From assembly GCF_014851395.1 (NCBI RefSeq), contig NW_024041039.1:5883277-5947276 (forward strand): a stretch of DNA of 64,000 nt, written 5' to 3'. The translations under genes were made by a program, and so were the position numbers. The DNA comes from Micropterus salmoides (taxonomy: Eukaryota; Chordata; Actinopteri; Centrarchiformes; Centrarchidae). How positions within the stretch are numbered: the first letter of the stretch is position 1; each line of letters opens with the position of its first letter. The notes beneath the pieces are model-generated. The model worked only from the letters and a program-made list of their open reading frames with translations. It made no database searches and had not been told where the DNA came from. Positions 47,059-57,160 of the stretch are shown here, in pieces.

Positions 47059-48739
47059 TACATTCTTTCTAACGGCCAGCAGGGGGCAACTCCTGTGGTT
47101 GCAAAAAGAAGTTGGTTCTATTAGAAATAATAGTCAATACTTCTCACCTAATTTATTACCTCGGTAAATACTTTCCTAATTGGTTTATGATCTCAATTGT
47201 TAGTTTCAAGTCTTCTTCAACACAACATGATCATTTTGCACATTATGGTCCAATTTAGAGGAAGATAGACGATAAAGCAGGGTATGCTTTAGGGCGGGTC
47301 TACCTTGTGATTGACAAGTCGCTACTATTGTAATCAGGCTAGCGTGACTGGTATCCGCTGCTCTGTTTACGTTTAAACAGCACGGTTGAAAAAGCTTATT
47401 AGGAGTAATTTTTCTGGTAATTAAGTTTGTTTTAAGCCTGATTTTAGCTAACCAAAAATTAGATGCACCTATCTAACCAAGCCTGCCAGCACCACCGTCT
47501 TGTCCAACTATGGTGACATCTGTCGTCTGCGGCAGTGAAACTGCAAAACTCGAGGTTTCAAAACAGCAGTCCACAAACCAGTGGGTGACGTCATGATGAC
47601 TTACGTCCACTTCTTTTACACAGTCTATGTCTGCAGCGCATCTGCTGGGATCACAAACATTGTCTAGAAAGACCACAAACCTGCACTTGCTTCACATCCG
47701 TAACGTGTTTGAATTGTTTCAAGTTGAGCAAACTATTCAAGCAAATATTGGGGTGTTATGCATATGCTTTATAAATGTACAGCTGGAGGGAAATAACAGA
47801 ACTGGAGTTTCTGGTGAGCTAAATACACACACAGACACGGTCGTTGCTTTCCTTTCTAGCTAGCTTAACATCTGTACAGTCAGTACATTGGCTCTTTGGG
47901 GAGAATAAGTGGTCATATTCGTGCAGCTGACCTAAGTTTAAAAACTCCCTTGCCTTTCTGTCTGTACACACTTTTAAGCACTGAAATGAAAGCAGCCTCA
48001 GGCAACCTTTTCTTTTGGTGTCATCCAACAAAAAAAAATGGCAACTCATTAAAAATGTGAACCTGGGCTGCATTTAAAAAAGCAATTTGCAAGCACTGCT
48101 AAAACGCCAACTGTGGCAACATTTCACCAAGGATTGCTCACAAATTGCTGATAAATTTGCACATTCCCAGGATTGTAAAAAAAAAAAAAAAAAAACTGCT
48201 TCACCTACAAAGTGCAGCCATCATTGCATCATTCCAGAGCATACAACATAACATCAGAGAAGTTTACTAATGAAGTTCAATCACTCCAACGTTGATTTGA
48301 TATTGTGGAGGAATGAGGTTACCCGCACACAGTGTTCTTCTGACTCCATTACAGCCTGAGGAGAAGTATAAATTGGTTCATTTGCAGCCTATACTCAGGA
48401 CTTTTGCCCGCTGGGGCCTTAAAATGACCAATCAACTGACTAACGGGGGTCGCCCATGCAAAACCACAGAAAACATCAAGAGAAAAACTAAAGACTGACT
48501 ACAGAGAAGGGAAGTAATAAGATATTCTGGACACAATATAACCCTAGCTGGAGGACAGTGACATGCATCTAAAGCACAAGTGCTATGTTAGAGACAAGCA
48601 ACATGAAAAAACTACAGTAGCATACTGTCATACTCCACATGCTACATACTAACTATATGGTGCTTTATTTACATTACAATTACATTGGGAAACACATTAC
48701 ATGATGAATCAAGCTGTCTTGATGATAATTTTAGTCACG

Positions 48740-48965
48740 CTAAAGGTCTGACTCTGTGGATGGCAATATTGGTCCCCCACTTTGGTCTAGACTGAAATGT
48801 TTTAGCAATTAGTCAATATGTTGCCAAAATCCATAGTCCCCAGAGGATGAATCCTAATGGGTTTCCTCTTCTTTTCCTCTAGTGCAACAATGCAGTTAAC
48901 ATTCGTGGTCTTGTGTGAAAAATGTGTCAGCAACCACTGGATGCATTGCCACTGTTAAATGTGAA
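48740..48965 (+). repeat. dispersed teleost repeat fragment
   Basis: ctgtggatggcaatattggt, ccactttggtctagactgaa and agtccccagaggatgaatcc followed by ccactggatgcattgcc match a common fish repeat. Confidence 0.5.
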
Positions 48966-49400
48966 CTTTTCCCCTGTAAATAAATTCAGCCCAATGTGTA
49001 TTGGTGATGTATATAGCATCACCAATACACAGCATTTTAGATGTAATGGTTATAGTGTTGCTTTGTTTTATGTTTTGTGCTTAATATTTTTCAAACTGGG
49101 CAACACTTACAACTTTGTATATTACATTTCATACACAAAATGTAATTAGACAAAAAAAAATACACAGACATAGATGGAAGATGCATAGTTTTAAATTTTC
49201 TCCCTTTATCTATTTTTGAAATGGTAATAATAAACTATAAAGTGGATTCTTTTGTTCTCCTCCAAGTTAGAGGCAGTAAACAAAGAACAGTGCTGCTGGT
49301 GTTGGTAGGTGGGCAATGAGAGCTGGCTCAGGACTGCATCAGTCACTGTAAAGGCTTCTCTCTTCCCCTCAGCAGCAGCAGCAGCAACCTGGCAGACTTC

Positions 49401-49402
<2 letters not shown>

Positions 49403-49432
<30 letters not shown>
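49403..49432. repeat. (GT)n microsatellite next to (CAG)n
   Basis: Fifteen GT units, preceded at 49,371-49,386 by a short CAG run. Confidence 0.9.
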
Positions 49433-49433
<1 letters not shown>

Positions 49434-50919
49434 TCAACGCCCTTCAAACACACTGGACTTGGCCCTATAAATGAAAATGCAGTTACAGAGGAGGGAGCTC
49501 CACCTGTCTTCCCCACCCCCGCCAGAATGCATCTGCGGGTGTGTTGGTGGAGGGGGTGAAGGTAAGAGATGGGATGGGGGGGAGTCTCCTTCTAAACAAG
49601 GTGAGCCGTCCTTCCAGAGTCTTAAATTGGAGACTGAATTGGTGGCTGATGGGAGCATGTGGAGGGGTGGTTGGAGGGTTGAGGATGCCAGAGAAGCCCC
49701 CCAAAGCTACCGCCGTCCCCCTTTTCTGTTAAGATGGTCCACTCTAGAGGGGTGGCATCCTCACGCCATGTTTCTACTCACCTTACCAAACTCTGTGTGA
49801 GGGAGTGGGGTTATGGGGAGGGGGGCTTCCACCTCTATCCCACCCCTCCCTCCCAAATTCAGCACTCAGAGGGTCCCGTCTGTTTGAATGCCAAGTTGGC
49901 AGCAGGTCGTCCAGGCGGAGCTCTGCCAGGCCCTTAACCCTCCAAAACACCATGAAATTTTGAAGTGTCTGTGTGTCCTTTGGTCACCTGCCTGCAGAGG
50001 GGGGGCATTGAGTAGCTTCTGCAAAAGGTGTGGTGCAACAGTTTGGTTATGAACCAATATTTATAAGCATTTATCTGGTGACACGTTTGCTTAGTGGAAT
50101 TTTGTTTTGTTTTTTCCAAAATGTGTGTCCAAAATTCCAAGCACATTAAAAAGAACTTCATAGGGGGGTGTGCAAAGGAAAGATCATGTCCCATCCCATC
50201 CATCCTGACCCTAAAGCATGAGAATTTAACATGGGGTTCATATCCCATGACCTGCCAATCAACACACAAATATCATCTATCAAGTTTAGTTTGTTGTTGG
50301 CATTTTAGTCATGTGATCGCAGGTTCATGGTCTCTGGTGTTCAGAGACAGCAGAGAGAACACATTTTGTAGTGTCTGCACAGTCTCTTGTCATTGCACAC
50401 ACCACTTATTCTTCTCTGGATGGTTCTTGCCTTTTCAAACATTTGAGGTATTGGAAACACCAAGTAAGAGGACGTTTTTTTGCCAGACAGCCATTTCCAA
50501 GATCAACTATTAGCTAACCCTCAAGCTCCTTTTTGTTTTAGCTGACGAAACTTAACCAAAGCTTTACCATAGAGACGGCAATTTAGAAAAAAGGAAATAA
50601 TTCAAATCAAAAATCATTAATTGTTGTTTTTAGTATTCTGTTTTTGTACACAAATAAAAAACAAGGAGACATTGATGAGGTTAAATCAAGTGTGTGTTCC
50701 CATTATGTTGTGTACTTTTTGCACCCAGGTCCTCTTTCCACATATTTTTGAAGTTTGATGGGTCTTCTTTTGAAATTAGCTATTTATTCTAAAAGTGATA
50801 ACTAATGCTAAAAAATAACTGAGGGAACAACTTCAGTTGTTGGACTTGGTTTGTTTTTGAAAATACTGAAAGGCACCATTGTGCAAAGCTTATCCTTTTG
50901 CAAAAGGGGTGTGATTTAT

Positions 50920-51180
50920 GGTTACCTCTGCCAAAAAGGTTTAATTTTTCACCCCTATTAGTGTGCTTGCCTGCTTGCCTGCAGACTGTTCCGATACCTG
51001 ATAACACACTACCACAACATTTGATGGACAGACTTGGACCAAAGAACAATTTTTGTTGCTGATCAGGAATTTCCAAGAGATGATGATCGTTTTTCAGCCA
51101 TAACCATGCAATTATTGGAAATAAAGGCTTGATTCCAAATCCAGCGGGAGCTGAGATGCCTTTGGCCATGACAGGAAGTT
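50920..51180 (-). repeat. probable decayed dispersed repeat
   Basis: ggttacctctgccaaaaagg, then ttcacccctattagtg with gcttgcctgcttgcctgc, then cagcgggagctgagatgcct near the end, resemble a common fish 'gaggtta...ggcggagg' repeat. The match is loose. Confidence 0.3.
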
Positions 51181-51320
51181 AAGTATTTATTTAGCATTAG
51201 TAGTTTGAGTTCTCTAGTTATTTCTGGTGGCAAGTGCTACATTTGTGGATTTAAACTCCAGTGTCTCTATCACTGGATTTTAGGCCCTGATGTCTCTGTA
51301 AGTTGTTGCACAGAAATATC

Positions 51321-51741
51321 GAAAAGTGGCTGATGGTGTACCACTAGCTGTTCAGCGGCATATGCTGATCCCAAGAGTGGTTTGCCACTCGTGTTCCAAC
51401 AGCACATGCCGTTTTCTAATGGCAGGTGCCACTTGAAAGTGGTAGGTCACTGTCCCACCAGTACCGCCCCCGATTCATATGCAAATGTAAAGACAATTAA
51501 CTAGTTTCCAACGAGTACTGCCTTAAATGTATTTCAAAAGCATCACACATATCCCAACAGAACAGACGAAAGATACAAATACTACAAATCCCTTTATATA
51601 TAGTGCTATGTTGTGCTACATTGTTAATTAAAATTTACATAAAATATAGATGCATGCATGCATACATACATACATACATGGATCTCTAGGGGATCGACAC
51701 ATGCCGCTGAACCACTAGTGGCATCCCATCAGCCACTTTTC
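51321..51741. mobile_element. MITE with about 54-bp terminal inverted repeats, 421 bp
   Basis: The left end 51,321-51,375 (gaaaagtggctgatgg ... gttcagcggcat) is repeated inverted at 51,688-51,741 (atgccgctgaac ... ccatcagccacttttc) with a few mismatches. The interior is non-coding and contains a short catg/cata microsatellite (about 51,651-51,680). No target-site duplication was identified. I do not recognise the family. Confidence 0.75.
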
Positions 51742-53042
51742 AAAGTCTATTAAAAGCAACCACTCATCAAGGTCAATTTGTTTATTTTGTATTTAAACTA
51801 CTTTGAGTACTTCTTCGTCAAGGTTGAGTACACTAATTATAGTAAATCTTTCTTGTCTCACTTTCACACCCTTTTTTTTATGTCTTGTGCATTTTTTATC
51901 ACAAGCTTTAGAGAAAATATGTCTATTTCACCATCAAAGCAATTTCACATTCTTCTGCATCCCACTGTTACTTCATATAACTTTTCACTCTTGCTTTTCT
52001 CCCTCCAGTCTCTAATTTCAAAGCAAACATTTTAAGATGGGGACGGTCTCTCTTCTCTTTCGTCTGTCGTCATCGCCAAAGTCGAGCACATCAATCACAC
52101 ATTTGTTTTCCATTTAACAGAGACGCTTTTAAGAAAGATGGAAATATCCTCTTGGCAGCCCGTCGGTGCGCTCTTCCTCTTTCAAGTTGTCTTTTTTAGC
52201 TGGTTTTATTTCTCCCCCTCCCACAGCAGAGCTCTCACCACATCTGTAGTGTGGTTTAAGGAGGGAGACAAGGAGGGAGGGAGGATGTGAGTCTGTGGTG
52301 TAAGAGAGAGTTAAACTTTCTGTGCTGTTGAGAATGCAACTTGATTCATCCAGCTCTTTATGAAACTTCATTAATTGTCCCCTGATTACCTTGAGAGCGG
52401 TCTTCAAGATGCACGCCAGTGTGTCCTGTACGGCGCTAAGCAAGCTCTCTAAAAGATGATGAAACTGCATTAGTATAGAGGAAAATATAGAGAATCTTGT
52501 CACACTGGGAAACAGCTGGAAGGGGCCCAAATGTGGTGGTAAGGGCAATATGGTGAGTCGTGGCACGTTTCCTGGCCTGCAGGATGCCACTTCAAAGCAC
52601 CAGGATAGTGGTTTTTCACGATTTAGCTCATTATCACGTAACCTACCAGGGATTTTTACATTTATTTCCTACCTGTAGGCGGCCACTGGCAGAAATGGAG
52701 ACCCGAGAATTGAATTTGAGGCAGATATACGTCACAAAAATGTGTTTTTGAAACTCAACTTTGACCTCTAAGATTGGCTTTTCTTCCCATTTGACTGCCC
52801 CGAGACTCTAGATGGACTTGAGACTCTGGAAAAAGCAAACACTTAAAAGCAAATACTACTTCAGTTGAAACTTCAAAAAGGAGGGCACTTCAAATACCTT
52901 TTTGATGCTGAGCCGTCCTGGCTCATTTCATTTCAGTGAACTATGAAATCCAACTGGCTGTGACTTCCAACTCTGCTGAGGAACTCCTTCACATTAAACA
53001 TTAGTTTCCCTCATTTTTAAGTTACATGGTCATTGCCGGCTA

Positions 53043-53058
53043 ATGCAAATATGCAAAA
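53043..53058 (+). promoter_or_regulatory. tandem POU octamer motifs
   Basis: ATGCAAAT directly followed by ATGCAAAA, inside a unique block (52,850-53,600) rich in TAAT-type sites with little sign of repeats. Only the motif is seen; enhancer function is a guess. Confidence 0.25.
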
Positions 53059-53975
53059 CCACTGTTTCGAATTTTTATTCCATATTCGTGCATTCAGGAA
53101 ACTGACAAAATACATATGATTTATGCTGCTTTTGGGGGAGCCACTCATTATAAATTGCCTTGAAAAATGTATCATAACAAACTCTGGGTGCATCAAGGAG
53201 CGTAAAGTAATAAACACATTGCACATGGTGAGTGGGGGAGTCAAATCCAACTTAGGAGCCCAAAAACACTTCCAACCCTGCTGTCCAGAGTGGAGGAATG
53301 TGTGTTTAATAAACAAACATAACGCTGGTTTCAGAACAGGATATGAATTATTTCACTTTACCTGCGTTGGCCGCTACTGGCTGACCTAAGAGGTTATTTA
53401 TAAACCCAGACTTTTCTTTTCTATTTGTTCAGAATGTATAACTGCACAGGGGGAGAAAACGTCTCATTCTGTGCGGTGGTGTGAATTAGCCATAATGGTG
53501 ATAAAATGCTGATGATGGCCCTTTAAAAAGCCCTCAGTGAGAGAGCTGCCAATTAGAGGGAGGATGGTGATTAAATGGGAACAATAAAGCTTTATCTGCT
53601 ACGCCACACACACATACCAGGCACCTGTACACACACACCAACATTCAGAGAATTATATACACAACATCACTTATACACAACCCTGCATCATTTACTTACT
53701 TTAACATTAACTAACACACATGTATGTGCACGCAGACAGACAATCACACATACACCTCACACAGACACACACACACCGATGTTTGATCTTCTATACTACT
53801 GAGGGCCGTCATTTATCTCAAAAAGTTAGAACCGGACAAAACGTCCAAAGGACCTTCCTATCTTCACAAATATGTCCTCATTTAAAAAAAACAATTGCCA
53901 TCAATTTAATAAATTTCCTTGCTTTTAGCCATGTGAGCAGCGTGGCTCCACAGACGGCAACATTGGCTCATCTAC

Positions 53976-54562
53976 TAGTGTTGTAGTACTCGAGACCGGC
54001 CTTAAGGCAACTTTTTGATGGTCTTGGTCTCGTCTCAAATTCAACCACATTTGTACTTGGTCTTATCTTGGTCTCGATAATTGAGGATTTTATTTCAAGA
54101 CCAGTCAAGACCATAACTTTGGTAATATCAATAAATTGCTTTTGTATTGTCTGATTTATTTGTTAACATTGTAACTTTCATTGTATGTAAAACGTATTGC
54201 TTCAAATGAAGCCAATAACCCTGAATAAATTGTGTTGTTACCGTTAACTGTCACCCCTCCCTGCGATGGTAAGCATGGAAAGGTAGTGTTGAATAAAGAT
54301 GCTTACGTTGATTACAGGTGTTTTAATGGGAATGTGTATCTTTCAGATCAATCTGAGAAGCACCTATGTTCTCGTTCCACATTTTATTGTGTGTCATGTA
54401 ATGTGGGGAACTGGTCTTGGTCCTGACTCGGTCTCGCCCTCCCTCGGTCTTGGTCTTGACTTGGTCTCAGCCCCTAAAAGTCTTGGTCTTGTCTTAGTCT
54501 CGATAAACTCTGGTCTTGGTCTTGACTTGGTCTCTGTTAGAGTGGTCTTGACTACAACACTA
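53976..54562. mobile_element. non-autonomous hAT-like element, 587 bp
   Basis: The ends are TAGTGTTGTAGT and ACTACAACACTA, perfect for 12 bp. The flanking octamers tcatctac and ccatccac match at six of eight positions. The right half is dense in ggtcttggtctt and gacttggtctc motifs, a signature of a familiar teleost repeat. No transposase frame. Confidence 0.7.
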
Positions 54563-54626
54563 CCATCCACCATCATGTAAAAATGTCAGATTTAGTCAAA
54601 GGTCCTTGGGCAGGTTGATGTAAAGT

Positions 54627-54650
54627 GTGTGTGTGTGTGTGTGTGTGTAT
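54627..54650. repeat. (GT)n microsatellite
   Basis: About twelve GT units, 65 bp to the right of the hAT-like element. Confidence 0.9.
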
Positions 54651-54669
54651 AAACAACAATAATAACAGA

Positions 54670-54730
54670 GTGAAAAAACCTTGAATTTTCCCTTGTGGGT
54701 TTAATAAAATAAAGTATCTTCTTCACTCAC
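54670..54730 (+). repeat. LINE 3'-end-like fragment
   Basis: gaattttcccttgtgggttt followed by aataaaataaagtatcttct resembles the short 3' end of fish LINEs that finish in ggatcaataaagtatctatc-type sequence. Confidence 0.4.
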
Positions 54731-56702
54731 ACCCAAAAATAGAAATATTACTTCCCCATGTGGAGATGCACATGTTTGTCTAAAAGTTGTGGTCCACAAA
54801 ATTGGAAGGGCTAAAGCTAAAATTGGTCCTCACAAAAATAGAACAAAACACAAATATTATTCTCAGTGCCCATTACAATACAATACCTCACACACAGCAG
54901 TTTTTCCTGCCAGTGAAGCAGCAGTCGGGGGTTTGCTTTGTTTCTCTGGTGTTGAACTTGGTGATGCCACCAAACACCAGGACCCACTGGAACTCTTAAT
55001 GAGTCTCTGAGGAAAACGGCCAGGAAACCCTATTTAAAAACCATCATTTCATCCCCGCTGCTCGCCCACTTCCCTTCCAGACATGCCAACACTGCAACGT
55101 GCATCAGGCCTTACCACCTGCCAGACAATGCTGCAGTCCCCCTCCCTCTATCTCTCTGCGCAAAACTGAACCTGAACAGCCGGCCGAAGCTTGGCCTCCA
55201 GTCACCTGAAAACATCATCTGCATTTATATTGAAAACTGACTCATTATTAGTCCAGCGGTTCGGGGCATTTCATTAAGGGGATTTGCATGCGGGAGAGTC
55301 GGTAAAGGCTCTCCATAAACATGTTGCAGTTGTCGTGACTCATGATAAACAGAGGAAGTCATTTTTTATTTATGTTGATGTCCATGGATTTTTTATTTAT
55401 TTTGTTTTTTTTCATAAAGGCGGTGAGATTTGAGCGTGCAGAGAATAGAGAGTCACATATATTCGTCTTATGTGTCTTGGATGCAGCCTACATGGCAGTT
55501 TTGAAAATGTATTGAATCACTAAGAGGTTAACAAAACACCTAAGCTAATCAAAGGCTGCGTCTGAAATCACTGCCTTGAAATCGCCCAAAAAAATCAATT
55601 ATGGCTGGTTTAAGGAAAATAAAAAAATAATGTCAGTGATAAATAGATAAATGATTAATTATATCAATTAAAGTTGATAAATTAAGTATCCAGTCCTCTG
55701 GCTGCTGGTGACTAGTCATCCTGAACTCCGTCTACAGACCATTTTATGAATCATCATGTGCCTTTTTAGATGAGCTTGTTTCCAAAAAAAGGAGCTCTTA
55801 CTCCTTAGAAGTTAGGTTTTCAGATTTGCAAGTAAATAACCCACAAGAGCAACCTGTCATTTCCTTTAATAACAGCCTGTATATCCTTTCATGAGAGAGT
55901 GCATTGAAGATCTGTCAAAGGGTAAAACCTTTTGAACAAGCGTTTGTCCATTTTCCTGCATTAGAATCCAAACAAGAAACCTTCATGTTCTGCAAATCTG
56001 GATCTTGTATTTTAATCACTATGTTCAGCACAATCTGATGTATTTTATTTATTTTTTGGATGGTCACTACTGCTGTGTAAATCAAATTTTAATTTGATTT
56101 TAATGGTTAGGGTGTCATGTTAAGCTCCATATTGGTTACATACATGGCATTTATTAGGAACAGCAGTCTCTTTGGTGGAAGACTATGCAGTGGTTTGAGT
56201 AGTTCCCAGTAAGTATCTCCATGTAACTCATGCAGCGCAAAGAAACACCACCACTGTGAGAAGTTTGGGAAGTTTTATTACTTCTTTAAAACTTGTGTGT
56301 GTACTCTCGGTGACGTTCATCATCTCTCACTAATACTGAATCCTGTGAGTGACCACAGAGGCTGGGTGGCCTCCGGTGACGAGCCAGGCTGTTTGTGGAC
56401 GCCAGAGTGAAGGTTAACTCGGCGCCAGATAGCAGAGGTCACCGGCAGCCCTGGAGACTGAGATGGATGTGTGTTTGGTCTGGAAGGGAGACCTGCCTGG
56501 AGACGCTCTCTCCAACAGAGAGGCCTCAGTGTAGCTCGCCCACTAACTCACACAGACAAACTCCTGTACAGTATACATGGACCAGAAGTGTAAAATAACA
56601 TATCTTTACTCGAGTACTGTGCTTACAGGTCATTTTGCAGTGCTGGTATTATCCTTCTTCTGAGACCTCATGCCTCCACATCAAAACTGCACAGTAGTAA
56701 TA

Positions 56703-57160
56703 CACTACATGGCCAATAGTATATGGACACCTGTCCATTACACCCATATGTGGTCAATGAACATGTCATCTCAAAACTATGAGCATTAGTCTTCTGCTAT
56801 AACAGCCTCCGCTCTTCTGGTTTCAGACACAAGAGAATTAATGAGGTCCAACAGTAAAGTTGGATGATTAGGTCTGGCTCACAGTGTTCCAGTTCATTAC
56901 AGGAGCTGAATGGGGTTGAGATCAGGGCTCTGTGCAGACTAGTCAAATTCTCCCACAGCAAACTTGGAAATCCACTTCTTCATGGCGCTGACTGTGTGCA
57001 GATGCGACACTGTCATGTTGAAACAGGAAAGGGCAAAACACAAACTGTTGCCACAAAGTTGAGAACATTATCGCCTGAATTACTGTGTTCATTTACTGTC
57101 ACAACAATGTGATTTCCCTTAATTGGAAATGAAAGCACACGTACATTTGGTCATATAGTG
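56703..57160 (-). mobile_element. internally deleted Tc1-like derivative, 458 bp
   Basis: Left end cactacatggccaatagtat with tggacacctg; right end catttggtcatatagtg, its imperfect inverse. TA precedes the left end; the right TA is lost. The interior (ggtctggctcacagtgttcc, ttgagatcagggctctgtgc, gttgaaacaggaaagggc, ctgttgccacaaagttga) is the antisense C-terminal part of a different Tc1 transposase family from the 45.4-kb element. The coding sequence is fragmentary. Confidence 0.8.

Larger units (their letters stand above)
45330..47660 (+). repeat. dispersed teleost repeat split by a Tc1 insertion
   Basis: Left part 45,330-45,424 (agtgaagccaattaggaagt). The right part from 47,059 has ggccagcagggggcaactcc, ggttgcaaaaagaagttgg, aaagcagggtatgctttagg and tgattgacaag. 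It continues to gtccacaaaccagtgggtga and acacagtctatg near 47,630. The order matches a familiar repeat, and removing the Tc1 element and one TA restores continuity. Confidence 0.55.

Noticed and set aside
49471..49800. Plus-strand ORF of 109 codons rich in Pro and Gly
   Set aside because: Compositional effect of a G-rich stretch; the frame has no known motif.
53575..53802. ORF rich in Thr and His
   Set aside because: Reads a degenerate CA-rich microsatellite (cacacac, tacacaca).
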